Shown here one piece after another: positions 1-8,540 of a stretch of DNA of 64,000 nucleotides (positions are counted from its first letter, which is position 1; every line of letters begins with the position of its first letter). Under the pieces are notes generated by a model. It searched no databases, was not told the DNA's origin, and saw nothing but the letters and a program-made list of their open reading frames with translations. Source of the DNA: Mycobacterium sp. Root135 (lineage in GTDB: Bacteria; Actinomycetota; Actinomycetes; Mycobacteriales; Mycobacteriaceae); contig NZ_LMEZ01000001.1 of NCBI RefSeq assembly GCF_001426545.1, forward strand, positions 1,302,912 through 1,366,911, written 5' to 3'. The position numbers and the translations under genes were made by a program.

Positions 1-263
1 CCGGGACCCGGCAGCACCGGGCGGTATTCGACCGTCGGGAAGAACCTCCGGTGGAACGCCGGATCCCGCACCAGGGCGGCGTTGAACCCGGTGTCGAGCA
101 ACACCCAGCCGCCGTCGGTCTGCAACAGCACCCCTGGCACCGGTTCCCGCATCCGCTCCTCTGGCGGGGCGCCGTACACCGACACCGCTTTCGGCAGTTC
201 CTCCCAGCCCAACGTCAGCAGGATGATCCGGCGCACACCGCTCGGGCGGACCAGCGTCGTCAT
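1..263 (-). CDS. Metallo-beta-lactamase-fold hydrolase, copy 1 (C-terminal part outside window)
   Basis: The first 87 residues of a lactonase-like MBL-fold protein are visible; the rest, including the metal-binding His/Asp motif, lies beyond the left edge. The visible part aligns without gaps to the N-terminus of the complete copy at 3470-4315 (shared blocks GVRRI, TLGWE, VSVYGAP, PVPGVLLQTDGGWVLLDTGFN). The ATG overlaps the TGA of the upstream substrate-binding protein by one base (TGATG), exactly as in the second copy, so the lipoprotein/hydrolase pair was duplicated as a unit and is probably translationally coupled. The family (AiiA/AttM-like) hydrolyses lactones or related esters; the substrate here is unknown. 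Confidence 0.85.
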   Translation of the reverse strand, partial: MTTLVRPSGVRRIILLTLGWEELPKAVSVYGAPPEERMREPVPGVLLQTDGGWVLLDTGFNAALVRDPAFHRRFFPTVEYRPVLPGP

Positions 264-1843
264 CAGCCTACCGAAAGCGCGGCGAGCCGAAGCGAATTCG
301 GGTTGGTCACCACGTGGGCCTGTTCCATCCCCTTGAGCCAGGGCTGGGCCACCATGAAGTCGTTGACGTCGGCGACGTTCAACCAGCAGCCGGTCTTGAC
401 GGCTTCCAGTCCGGCGGTCGAGTAGTCCGCAGCGGTGGCGTTGGGCAGACCCTTGTTGAGGGCCTCGGTGACCGCCGGTGCCGAGCATCCGAAGAAGTTC
501 AGGCCACCGTCGGCGTCCCACGAGATGTGGCCCCAGGTGTACGGCGAGGGTGCGTCCGGCCAGCCGAGGTAGGTCATGATCTCCGGCGCGCCCTGTCCGT
601 CGCCGCCGACCCAGCCGTAGATCTCCGATGTCGGATAGGCCTGCACCTTGGCGTCGAGCCCGGCCGCGGCCAGCTGCGTCTGAATCAGGTTGCTGATCAA
701 CTGATTATCGGGATTGCTGGAGTCGTAGCCGATGGTGACGGTCTTCTGGTCGGCGGGCAAGTTCGCGGCGATGCCGGTCAGCACCGACGGGTCGTGGGTG
801 ATCGACTGCTTGCCGTACTCGGCTGCCATCATGTTCGGCGGGTAGATCTGCTCGGCTCTCTTGCCGCGCCCGAAGTACGTCTGCTTGACGAGTTCGTCGA
901 CGTCGATGGCCTGCAGCACGGCGGTGCGGTTCTTGGCGTCGGTCATCATGCCCTTGCGCTGGTTGACGTAGACGTAGTTCGACATCATCGTCGGCAGCGA
1001 GTAGTTGGTGAAGGCCTTGTTGTCCAGGTAGGACTGCACCGCCGAGGACGGTAGATCGTGCAGAATTGCGGCGATCTGGCCGTTGTTGAACTGCAACTGC
1101 TGCGCCGAGACGTCGGTGATGACCGGGAGCTCGACCTTCTCGAAGTAGGGCTTGGTGCCCCAGTAGTCGCCGAAGGCGGTCAGTTCGTACTTGGAGCCCA
1201 CCTCGGCGGCGGTCAGCGTGAACGGTCCGGTGCCGAGGTCGTGGTTGGTCAGGTACGTCTGCGCGTGGTCCGTGCCGCCGTTCTTCGTCAGTCCCTCGGG
1301 GCTGAGCATCCGCGGCCCGTAGGGACAGGCCAGGTAGTCCAGGAATGCCGAGTTCGGCGCCTTCAGATTGATGGTGACGCCGTAATCACCCTGTGTGGTA
1401 ATCGAATCGACGTCGGCCACCATGTAGGCGGGACCCTGGTTCACGGCGAGCCTGCGGTCGAACGAGGCCTTCACCGCCGCCGAGGTGAACGGCGTGCCGT
1501 CGTGGAACTTGACCCCTTCACGCAGCTTGAAGGTGAACACCTTGTTGTCGGGTGAGGCCGTCCACTCCGTGGCCAGCAGTGGTTCCAGTTCCGGCTTGTC
1601 GGTACCCCCCTTGTACTGCAGCAGACCCTCGTAGGTGTTGGTGGTCAGCAGCAGGCCCTGCCCGGCGTAGTACACGTCGGGGTCCGGCGGCTGCCCCGGA
1701 TCCTGCAGGAACGACAGGTGCAGCACCTTGTCGGTCGGTGCGGCATTCGGTGTGCCGCTGCCGGAATCCGAACCGCCACAAGCGGTCAGTCCGAGGACGA
1801 CGGTTGCGGCGATGGCTGCAATGGCGCGGAACTTGGTGGTCAT
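263..1843 (-). CDS. ABC transporter substrate-binding lipoprotein, SBP_bac_5 family, copy 1
   Basis: A 526-residue extracytoplasmic solute receptor of the DppA/OppA/NikA family. The start is set at the ATG giving a type II signal peptide ending in LTAC (Cys22); longer readings upstream add arginine-rich sequence with no signal character. Family blocks include VFTFKLREGVKFHDGTPF and the later region with DAPSPYTWGHISW. It is the same length as the receptor at 4315-5895 and aligns with it end to end without gaps, roughly 85% identical by eye, with differences concentrated in the C-terminal half. It lies 52 nt downstream of the 2OG oxygenase in the same operon. Substrate unknown; it may use the single permease set encoded upstream. 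Confidence 0.9.
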   Translation of the reverse strand: MTTKFRAIAAIAATVVLGLTACGGSDSGSGTPNAAPTDKVLHLSFLQDPGQPPDPDVYYAGQGLLLTTNTYEGLLQYKGGTDKPELEPLLATEWTASPDNKVFTFKLREGVKFHDGTPFTSAAVKASFDRRLAVNQGPAYMVADVDSITTQGDYGVTINLKAPNSAFLDYLACPYGPRMLSPEGLTKNGGTDHAQTYLTNHDLGTGPFTLTAAEVGSKYELTAFGDYWGTKPYFEKVELPVITDVSAQQLQFNNGQIAAILHDLPSSAVQSYLDNKAFTNYSLPTMMSNYVYVNQRKGMMTDAKNRTAVLQAIDVDELVKQTYFGRGKRAEQIYPPNMMAAEYGKQSITHDPSVLTGIAANLPADQKTVTIGYDSSNPDNQLISNLIQTQLAAAGLDAKVQAYPTSEIYGWVGGDGQGAPEIMTYLGWPDAPSPYTWGHISWDADGGLNFFGCSAPAVTEALNKGLPNATAADYSTAGLEAVKTGCWLNVADVNDFMVAQPWLKGMEQAHVVTNPNSLRLAALSVG

Positions 1844-1895
1844 CGGATGGCTCCTTCGAGAATGTGGTCGGCGGTGAAGGGGTAGGGCACGCGGG

Positions 1896-2942
1896 TCACT
1901 CCACTCCCAACAGCGCCTGCTGGCCGAACTGATTGAGCTGCAGCGACCCCTCGGGCAGCACCAGCTCACCGCTCTCGACGCGCTGCCGCAGGTACGCGAA
2001 ACTCTGTGCGGTCTGGGCGAACAGGTGCTCCCCCGCCTTCAACGGCGGGCGTTGCGGCGTGCCGGGAGAGACGAACTGCGGCAGTGGCTTCACCTCGGTG
2101 TCGTAGTCGACGTTGAAGAAGAGTGGGAACGAGTAGCGCTCCTCGGCGACTTTCCGGACGCGGTGGCTGGTCGCGACGAACGCACCGCTGGTCCACAACT
2201 CGAGCAGGTCGCCGATGTTCACGACGAAGGTTCCCGGCACCGGAGGGACGTCGATCCACTGCCCGGCCCCGTTGAGCACCTCGAGCCCGGGTGCGGTCGG
2301 CTTCAGCAGCGTGAAGCACTCGTAGTCGGTGTGAGCCCCGATGCCGAGTCCGTCCCGTGCGTCGGGGTTGTACGGATAGTGCACCAGTCGCAGTTGGCTC
2401 GGGGTCTTGGTGGCGTGCCGGGTGAAAACCTCCGGATCCTCCCCCAGGGCAACGGCGAACGCCCGCAGCAGCAGATGCCCGACCTCGAGCACCGCCTCGT
2501 AGTAGTCGGTCACGGCCTTGGCGAAGCCCGGCAGGTCCGGCCACGCGTTCGGACCGAGCATCGGGTTTCCCGAGAGATAGTCGGGATCGTCGGCGGGCAG
2601 GTCGAGCGCGGTGTCGAACGCCTCCTTGAGGTCGGGCACGGCGTCCGCGGCGGTTTCGACGCCCTCCTCGCCGATCGGCACGTAGCCGCGATGACAGCGG
2701 GAAAGGCCGATGTAGCTTCGCATCTTCTCCTCGAACGGCAGCGCGAAGAACTCCTTGGTGGCGTCGAGCATGCGGTCGAACATCGACTCGTCGATGCCGG
2801 AACCACTGACGTAGAAGAACCCGACTTCGCCTGCCGCCCGACCGATTTCGGCCGATACCCGGTCACGCTCGGCCGGGTCCGGCGATCGCAGGCCGCCGAC
2901 GTCGACGATCGGCACCGAGGTGAATGAGGTCATGCCGGTCAT
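1896..2942 (-). CDS. 2-oxoglutarate/Fe(II)-dependent oxygenase, isopenicillin N synthase-like
   Basis: A 348-residue non-haem iron oxygenase with the DIOX_N domain first (PIVDVGGL near the N-terminus, GFFYVSG) and the 2OG-FeII_Oxy domain second. The iron triad is visible as HTD in GIGAHTDYECFTLL and a distal His in TSHRVRK, and the 2-oxoglutarate-binding RxS motif as RYS. The start ATG lies in an ATGA overlap with the stop of the calycin-like gene. This superfamily includes ethylene-forming enzyme and plant homoarginine hydroxylases, which can release guanidine from guanidino amino acids. Given the shared regulation with a guanidine carboxylase operon, hydroxylation of a guanidino compound is an attractive but untested role. 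Confidence 0.88.
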   Translation of the reverse strand: MTGMTSFTSVPIVDVGGLRSPDPAERDRVSAEIGRAAGEVGFFYVSGSGIDESMFDRMLDATKEFFALPFEEKMRSYIGLSRCHRGYVPIGEEGVETAADAVPDLKEAFDTALDLPADDPDYLSGNPMLGPNAWPDLPGFAKAVTDYYEAVLEVGHLLLRAFAVALGEDPEVFTRHATKTPSQLRLVHYPYNPDARDGLGIGAHTDYECFTLLKPTAPGLEVLNGAGQWIDVPPVPGTFVVNIGDLLELWTSGAFVATSHRVRKVAEERYSFPLFFNVDYDTEVKPLPQFVSPGTPQRPPLKAGEHLFAQTAQSFAYLRQRVESGELVLPEGSLQLNQFGQQALLGVE

Positions 2943-3469
2943 GAGATTGACTTCCCTTCGCGTAGTTCGACGCTCCATCGCTGGCCGACGGCGTCGACGT
3001 GGTCATCCGATGGCGCTATTCGTAGATTCGTCCACTCCACCCCGCCGAGCGCACCGATCACCACCGAACCCGCACCTGCCCAACCGAAGAGATCTCCGAC
3101 GCGCATCAGCAGTCCGCGTGCGCCGTCGGGAGATCGCAGGAAGGCCGCTGCGCACGGACCGGCCGAGTCCGCGTCGCGCACCCAGTGTTCGGAGTAGTCC
3201 TCGTGAACGCCGGTCTCGACGAGGACGTCGCCGTCCCAGTGCATGGCCCCGGCGTCGGGAAACGGGCCCGGCGGTTCGAGGTCGACGTCACGATGCCACT
3301 CGAAGACGTTGTCACGCTGGTGAAGTGGGCCGGCAAAACCCCGGGAGTCGACGTAGGCGGTGATGCCCTGGAGCCACCGAACGTCGCCGCCGGAGTCCCG
3401 CGATCCGTCGGCGCCGACGAGAAGGGTGCGCCGCCACAGCCCGGTGCACTCGGCCATCAAGACGTCCAT
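2939..3469 (-). CDS. Hypothetical protein, possible calycin/lipocalin-like fold (Hri1-like)
   Basis: A 176-residue soluble protein with no signal peptide. The pattern W-R-R near the start, then DG-D, VRWLQG, YVDSRG, and later alternating short strands with HWDGD, resembles the small beta-barrel (calycin-like) family related to yeast Hri1; I am not certain of that assignment. It starts at the base after the stop of the MBL hydrolase and ends in an ATGA overlap with the 2OG oxygenase, so it is an integral operon member. A ligand-binding or accessory role for the adjacent enzymes is possible; no catalytic motif is evident. Confidence 0.75.
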   Translation of the reverse strand: MDVLMAECTGLWRRTLLVGADGSRDSGGDVRWLQGITAYVDSRGFAGPLHQRDNVFEWHRDVDLEPPGPFPDAGAMHWDGDVLVETGVHEDYSEHWVRDADSAGPCAAAFLRSPDGARGLLMRVGDLFGWAGAGSVVIGALGGVEWTNLRIAPSDDHVDAVGQRWSVELREGKSIS

Positions 3470-4315
3470 CTACGCCGTTACCGGGCCGAAGCGCTCGTGG
3501 AAGTGGGTCGTCATCTCCGGCCACACGTGCGGGTCGTGCCCGGGAATCAACGGATACCCCTTGCGCGCCGCGAGTTCCTTGAGCCGGCGGATCGGCTCGA
3601 TGGTCTCCTCCGGTTCCACGTCGATGTAACCGCCGATGGCCCGCTCGTGCTCGATGTTCTCCGTCAGGTCGGCGGCATCGAAGGCGAACACATACCCCTC
3701 TGCACCCTCACCCCCGGTCACCGATTCGTCGAGTTCCACGACGAAGCTCTGGTGGCCAGGGGTGTGCCCGTAGGTCGGCACCGCGGTGATGCCTGGTGCG
3801 ATCTCGGCCTCCCCGTCCGCCAGACGCCAGTCGATGCTCGGATCGTCGAAGTCCACCCGGAAGATCGCATTGCGTTCGGGCTCTGGATGATTCGACAGTC
3901 CGTACTCCAACTCACGACGCTGCGCGTGCACGGGCACCTTGCCGGCGAACAGTTTCAGTCCCCCAGCGTGGTCGACGTGCAGGTGCGACAGCGCGACGAG
4001 ATGGATGTCGTCGATGTCCACGCCAATCTCGAGCAGCGACTCCTCGATCGGCTCACCGGGACCGGGTAGCAGCGGCTGATACTCCATCGAGGGGAAGTAC
4101 CTTCGGTGCAGGGCCGGATCACGGATCAACGCGGTGTTGAACCCGGTGTCGAGCAGCACCCAACCGCCGTCGGTCTGCAGCAGCACCCCGGGCACGGGGC
4201 ACCGGAACTGCTCCTCCGGGGCGCCGTACACCGACACCGACTTCGGCAGATCCTCCCAGCCCAGCGTGAATAGCACTATCCTGCGGACACCGCTCTTGCG
4301 CGTCAGCCCGGCCAT
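3470..4315 (-). CDS. Metallo-beta-lactamase-fold hydrolase, copy 2 (lactonase-like)
   Basis: A 281-residue MBL-fold enzyme. The dinuclear-metal motif HLHVDH is at residues 111-116, followed by a His in YGHTPGHQ, an Asp in the FDAAD segment and a final His in PGHDPH, giving a full ligand set. Length and motif spacing fit AHL-lactonase-like (AttM/AiiA) hydrolases rather than class B beta-lactamases. The ATG overlaps the TGA of the upstream receptor by one base, and its stop abuts the next ATG. The N-terminus is near-identical to the partial copy at the window edge. The substrate is unknown; quorum quenching should not be assumed in this transport operon context. Confidence 0.9.
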   Translation of the reverse strand: MAGLTRKSGVRRIVLFTLGWEDLPKSVSVYGAPEEQFRCPVPGVLLQTDGGWVLLDTGFNTALIRDPALHRRYFPSMEYQPLLPGPGEPIEESLLEIGVDIDDIHLVALSHLHVDHAGGLKLFAGKVPVHAQRRELEYGLSNHPEPERNAIFRVDFDDPSIDWRLADGEAEIAPGITAVPTYGHTPGHQSFVVELDESVTGGEGAEGYVFAFDAADLTENIEHERAIGGYIDVEPEETIEPIRRLKELAARKGYPLIPGHDPHVWPEMTTHFHERFGPVTA

Positions 4316-5895
4316 CAGCCCACCGACAGCGCGGCGAGGCGCAGCGAGTTCGGATTGGTCACGACGTGGGCTTGCTCGACGCCCTTGAGCCACGGCTGGG
4401 CCACCACGAAGTCGTTGACACTGGCGATGTTCAGCCAGCAACCCGTCTTGACCGCCTCGAGGCCGGCTTGGGAGAACGCATCGGGCGACCCGTCCGGCAG
4501 ACCCTTGGCGAGCGCCTCGGTCACCGGCGGCGCGGAGCAGCCCAGGTAGTTCAACCCGCCCGTCGCGTCCCAAGAGATGTGACCCCAGGTGTAGGGCGAC
4601 GGCGCATCCGGCCACGCCAACGCCACGAAGATCTCCGGAGCAGTCTGGCCGTCGGTTCCGACCCAGCCGAAGGTCTCCGACGTCGGGTACGCCTGCACCT
4701 TGGCCGTCAGGCCGGCCGCGGCCAGCTGAGTCTGAATCAGGTTGCTCACCAACTGGTTGTCGGGGTTGCTCGAGTCGTAGCCGATGCTGACGTTCTTCTG
4801 GTCGGCCGGCAGGCTGGCCGCCAGAGCCGTCAGCAACGACGGGTCATGCGGCACGGACTGCTTCGCGTACTGCGGGTCCATCACGTTGGGCGGGTAGATC
4901 TGCTCGGCGACCTTGCCGCGCCCGAAGTACGTCTGCTTGACGAGTTCGTCCACGTCGATCGCCTGCAGGACGGCGGTGCGGTTCTTGGCGTCGGTCATCA
5001 TCCCCTTGTGCGGGTTGACGTACAGGTAGTTCGACATCATGGTCGGCAGTGAGTAGTTCGCGAACGACTTGTTGTCGAGATAGGACTGCACGGCCGAGGA
5101 CGGCAGGTCGTGCAGGATCGCGGCGACCTGACCGTTGTTGAACTGCAACTGCTGCGCCGAGACGTCGGTGATGACCGGGATCTCGACCTTCTCGAAGTAG
5201 GGCTTGGGGCCCCAGTAGTCCGGGTACGCCTCGAGCGCATAACGCGATCCGACCTCGGCCGCGGTCAGCGTGAACGGCCCGGTGCCCAGGTCGTGGTTGG
5301 TCAGATAGCCCTGAGCGTTGTCGGTGCCCGCGTTCTTCTTCAGCCCCTCGGGACTGAGCATCCGCGGCCCGTACGCGCAGGCCAGGTAGTCCAGGAACGC
5401 CGAGTTCGGCGCCTTCAGCGTGACGGTGACGCCGTAATCACCCTGGGTGGTAACCGATTCGACGTCGGCCACCATGTAGGCGGGACCCTGGTTCACGGCG
5501 AGCCGACGGTCGAACGACGCCTTCACCGCCGCCGAGGTGAACGGCGTCCCGTCGTGGAACTTCACGCCCTCGCGCAGCTTGAAGGTGAACACCTTGTTGT
5601 CCGGGGACGCGGTCCACTCGGTGGCGAGAAGCGGTTCCAGTTCCGGCTTCTCGGTGCCCGCCTTGTACTGCAGCAGACCCTCGTAGGTGTTGGTCGTCAG
5701 CAGCAGGCCCTGCCCCGCGTAGAAGATGTCGGGGTCCGGCGGCTGCCCCGGATCCTGCAGGAACGACAGGTGCAGCACCTTGTCGGTCGGCGCGGCATTC
5801 GGTGTGCTGGTGCCCGAATCCGAACCGCCACAGGCGGTCAACGCGACCACGGCCACCGCGGCGACGGCCGCCATGGCGCGGAGTCTGGTGGTCAT
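4315..5895 (-). CDS. ABC transporter substrate-binding lipoprotein, SBP_bac_5 family, copy 2
   Basis: A 526-residue lipoprotein receptor with lipobox LTAC (Cys22) and the standard SBP_bac_5 architecture. It is a gap-free paralogue of the protein at 263-1843, and both retain every feature needed for export and folding, so neither looks like a decaying copy. The start codon sits in an ATGA overlap with the stop of the isochorismatase-like gene. This copy is nearest to the permease genes and is probably the original receptor, with the other arising by segmental duplication. Divergence in the C-terminal lobe may alter ligand preference. Confidence 0.92.
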   Translation of the reverse strand: MTTRLRAMAAVAAVAVVALTACGGSDSGTSTPNAAPTDKVLHLSFLQDPGQPPDPDIFYAGQGLLLTTNTYEGLLQYKAGTEKPELEPLLATEWTASPDNKVFTFKLREGVKFHDGTPFTSAAVKASFDRRLAVNQGPAYMVADVESVTTQGDYGVTVTLKAPNSAFLDYLACAYGPRMLSPEGLKKNAGTDNAQGYLTNHDLGTGPFTLTAAEVGSRYALEAYPDYWGPKPYFEKVEIPVITDVSAQQLQFNNGQVAAILHDLPSSAVQSYLDNKSFANYSLPTMMSNYLYVNPHKGMMTDAKNRTAVLQAIDVDELVKQTYFGRGKVAEQIYPPNVMDPQYAKQSVPHDPSLLTALAASLPADQKNVSIGYDSSNPDNQLVSNLIQTQLAAAGLTAKVQAYPTSETFGWVGTDGQTAPEIFVALAWPDAPSPYTWGHISWDATGGLNYLGCSAPPVTEALAKGLPDGSPDAFSQAGLEAVKTGCWLNIASVNDFVVAQPWLKGVEQAHVVTNPNSLRLAALSVG

Positions 5896-6539
5896 CGGGT
5901 GGCGTCTTCGAGTGCGGGAGCGTGAGCGGCCAGCTCGTGGAACGCGGTGAGGATCTCGTCACTGGTGCGGAGCGCACCGGTCTGCAGATACTCCATCGCG
6001 TCCAGTGCCGCGTCGTGCCGGTACTGCGAGGACCCGCCGACGCAGTCGGTGACCACGCGTACGTAGTAGTCGCGCTGGTGGGCGTCGGCGAAGGTGTAGT
6101 GCACGCAGACGTCGGTGAGACCGCCGACGAGGATCAGCGTGTCGGCCTTGAGGCCGCGGAGCACGATGTCGAATTCGGTGCCGATGAACCCGGAGTAGCG
6201 CCGCTTGACGAGGTGGAATTCGTTCCGTGATCCGTCGAGCACCGGTCGCAGCGTCGGCTCGAGGTCGGTGCCGCGCTGTCCCTCCACGCAGTGCACGCCC
6301 TCGACGCCGTCGAGCTCGCGGCCGAAGTCGACGCCGTTGGGCCGGTGCACCTCCTGGAAGAACACCACCGGGATGTCCGCGGCGCGCGCCGCGGCGAGCA
6401 GCCGCTCGGCGACCGCGACGCGCTCGGCGTTCCCGGGCATGACGGCGATTCCCATCTCGTCTGCGGGCAGGCCACCGCCCTCCTGCATGTCGACGACGAC
6501 GAACACCGGGTTTCCCACGATGAGTGGCTGTTTCGGCAC
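5892..6539 (-). CDS. Isochorismatase-like cysteine hydrolase
   Basis: A 215-residue member of the isochorismatase/nicotinamidase/biuret hydrolase superfamily. The catalytic triad is visible: Asp in FVVVDMQ near residue 17, Lys in VKRRYSGF, and the nucleophilic Cys in GGLTDVCVHYT. It starts with GTG immediately after the permease TAA, with a perfect AGGAGG four bases upstream, and ends in an ATGA overlap with the receptor gene. Members cleave amide or urea-type bonds (biuret hydrolase yields allophanate, the substrate of AtzF encoded nearby). This makes a C-N hydrolase role in the same nitrogen pathway plausible, but the exact substrate cannot be read from sequence. Confidence 0.88.
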   Translation of the reverse strand: MPKQPLIVGNPVFVVVDMQEGGGLPADEMGIAVMPGNAERVAVAERLLAAARAADIPVVFFQEVHRPNGVDFGRELDGVEGVHCVEGQRGTDLEPTLRPVLDGSRNEFHLVKRRYSGFIGTEFDIVLRGLKADTLILVGGLTDVCVHYTFADAHQRDYYVRVVTDCVGGSSQYRHDAALDAMEYLQTGALRTSDEILTAFHELAAHAPALEDATR

Positions 6540-7544
6540 TTAACCTCCTGTTGTGGCGATACGTGGATCAGCTGCGGCCTGCATGAGGTCCACCGCCGTG
6601 TTGATGAAGACGTAGAGGGCCCCGAGCATCAGGGTCACACCGGCGATGGCCGGGAAGTCCGCGACGGGGATGCTCTGGGCGATGTACTGCCCGATGCCCG
6701 GCCAGCCGAACACCTGCTCGACGACCAGCACGCCCGAGAACATCAGTCCTACTTGCAGACCCGTCATCGACAGCGCTGAACCGACGGAGTTGCGCAGCAC
6801 GTGGCGGGCCAGGATCTTGCCCTCCGGCAATCCCTTGGCCCGGGCCGTCCTGGCGTAGTCGCTGTCGATGTCACCGAGCAGGCTGCTGCGCAGGACACGC
6901 CCGATGGCGACGGCGGGGCCGATCGCGATGACCAGTGCCGGCAGGATCAGGTGATGGAAGGCGTCGGCTGCGACGTCGAATCGCCCGTGCAGCAAGCCAT
7001 CCACGGTGAGCAGTCCGGTCGGCCCGGTGGGCGGGTTGGCGATGGCGATCCGACCGTTGGCCGGTACCCAGCCCAACTCCTTGTAGAACACGATCAACCC
7101 AAGGATGCCGAGCAGGAACATCGGCGCCGACGACCCGGTGAACAGGACGGCGCGCAGGATGCCTGCGCCACGCCACTTCAACGTCGTGCTGAAGGCCAGC
7201 AGCACGGCCAGCACCAACGCGAAGGCCAGGCCGTAGAGCGCCAGCTCCAGGGTGGCCGGAAAGAACGTGCCGAGGTCGGACGCGACGCCGTGGCGGGTGC
7301 GGAACGACGTGCCGAGATCGCCAGTCATGGCGCCGGTCAGGTAGTGCCAAAACTGCACCAACACAGGCTCGTTGAGTCCGAGCGCCTCCCGCCGGGCGGC
7401 CACGGCCTGCGCCGACGCCTGCGCGCCAAGTTGCGCCTTTACCGGATCCATCGGGGAGATGTGCTGCAGCAGGAACATCACCCCGGTCAGGGCGATCAGG
7501 ATCGCCGCCGTGGCACCGATGCGTGCCGCGATGAAGGTCTTCAT
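6540..7544 (-). CDS. ABC transporter permease, DppB/OppB type
   Basis: A 334-residue inner-membrane permease with about six transmembrane segments. The N-terminal helix is followed by the family signature QLGAQASA...REALGLNEPVLVQFW, and the BPD_transp_1 coupling loop is visible as ARTARAKGLPEGKILARHVLRNS. A good Shine-Dalgarno (AGGAGGT) precedes the ATG. Together with the second permease and the fused ATPase it forms a complete peptide/nickel/opine-type importer core. It ends immediately before the GTG of the isochorismatase-like gene. Substrate unknown. Confidence 0.93.
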   Translation of the reverse strand: MKTFIAARIGATAAILIALTGVMFLLQHISPMDPVKAQLGAQASAQAVAARREALGLNEPVLVQFWHYLTGAMTGDLGTSFRTRHGVASDLGTFFPATLELALYGLAFALVLAVLLAFSTTLKWRGAGILRAVLFTGSSAPMFLLGILGLIVFYKELGWVPANGRIAIANPPTGPTGLLTVDGLLHGRFDVAADAFHHLILPALVIAIGPAVAIGRVLRSSLLGDIDSDYARTARAKGLPEGKILARHVLRNSVGSALSMTGLQVGLMFSGVLVVEQVFGWPGIGQYIAQSIPVADFPAIAGVTLMLGALYVFINTAVDLMQAAADPRIATTGG

Positions 7545-7660
7545 CGGGTACCTCCTGCCGCGCCCAACGTGACGCCATTGCGAGAATCGACCGTTGAAGT
7601 CGCAGTGGTGTCACGTTCGGCACGACGCGAGGAGCCCCGGAACGGTTCGAATGCGTTCAT
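7541..7660 (-). CDS. Small ORF between the two permease genes (39 codons)
   Basis: DppC- and DppB-type permease genes are usually adjacent; here a gap of 120 nt is filled by an open frame of 39 codons. Its ATG begins 4 nt after the upstream TAG and its TGA forms an ATGA overlap with the start of the next permease. The predicted peptide begins MNAFEPFRGSSRRAERD, is polar and has no membrane segment. A coupling role in translation, or simple chance in GC-rich DNA, are both possible; only the exact fit at both ends argues for reality. Confidence 0.35.
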   Translation of the reverse strand: MNAFEPFRGSSRRAERDTTATSTVDSRNGVTLGAAGGTR

Positions 7661-7664
7661 TGGC

Positions 7665-8540
7665 CTAACTCGTCTTCATCAGGTTGCGCAGGCTGTCACC
7701 CGCGATGTTTCCGATCAGTGCCAGCACCAGGACGCCCAACCCGGGCATCACCGGAATCCACCACTGCTGGAGGAAGTAACTCAGGTTGCGGGCCGAGTCG
7801 GCGCCGAGTTCGGCCGCCGGGGCGGACTGCCCGAGGCCGAGGAACGACAGCGCGGCGAGGGTGAGGATCAGCGTGCCGATGTCTAGGCTGGCGGCCACTA
7901 CCGCATTGGGCACCGCACCGGGAAGCAGATGTCGTCGTGCGAGCCGAAAGCGGTTGACGCCAGCCAGTCGTGCGGCTTCGACGTGGGGACGGGCGGCCAG
8001 CCTGGCCACCTCGCCGCGGACCAGCCGCGCGTAGAACGGCCACCACACGATCGACACCGCCACCAGTGTGTGGACGAAACTTGGACCGAGCGCGGCGACC
8101 ACGGCGATGGCCAGCACCGGGGCGGGCAGCGACAGGAAGCCGTCGGTGATGCGCATGAGCACCGAGTCGACCCAGCCTCCGGTCGCGCCGGCGATCAAGC
8201 CGATCAGACCGCCGAATAGCAGCCCGACGGCCACCACGACCAACGCTGCGAACCAACTCGAGCGGATGCCGTAGAGCACTCGCGACAGGATGTCGCGGCC
8301 GATGCTGTCACTGCCAAGGAGGAAGCCCTCCTTGCCGGGTGCCTGCAGCGGCATGCCGACGGGGACCAGCGGATCGTGCGGAGCCAGCAGCGGTACGGCG
8401 ATCGCGACGAGCGTGACCACGAAGATCAGGGAGAAACCGGCCCAGTTGAGCACCGTCGAGCGGGACTGCAGGGACAGGATCCTGCGCTGGCGCCCACGCA
8501 CCAGCGGTACCGACGGTGGAGCCGCCGTCGCAATTGCCAT
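7665..8540 (-). CDS. ABC transporter permease, DppC/OppC type
   Basis: A 291-residue permease with the OppC_N region (single helix followed by LLAPHDPL), the motif LGSDSIGRDILSRVLYG, and a BPD_transp_1 domain with about five more helices; the coupling loop reads EAARLAGVNRFRLARRHLLP. The start is the ATG overlapping the TGA of the ATPase gene by one base; longer upstream readings are arginine-rich artefacts. It pairs with the DppB-type permease to form the transmembrane channel of the importer. Confidence 0.93.
   Translation of the reverse strand: MAIATAAPPSVPLVRGRQRRILSLQSRSTVLNWAGFSLIFVVTLVAIAVPLLAPHDPLVPVGMPLQAPGKEGFLLGSDSIGRDILSRVLYGIRSSWFAALVVVAVGLLFGGLIGLIAGATGGWVDSVLMRITDGFLSLPAPVLAIAVVAALGPSFVHTLVAVSIVWWPFYARLVRGEVARLAARPHVEAARLAGVNRFRLARRHLLPGAVPNAVVAASLDIGTLILTLAALSFLGLGQSAPAAELGADSARNLSYFLQQWWIPVMPGLGVLVLALIGNIAGDSLRNLMKTS

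Noticed and set aside
3470..4315. Calling the MBL proteins quorum-quenching lactonases
   Set aside because: The HxHxDH fold is clear, but the operon context is transport and nitrogen metabolism; the fold alone does not define the substrate.
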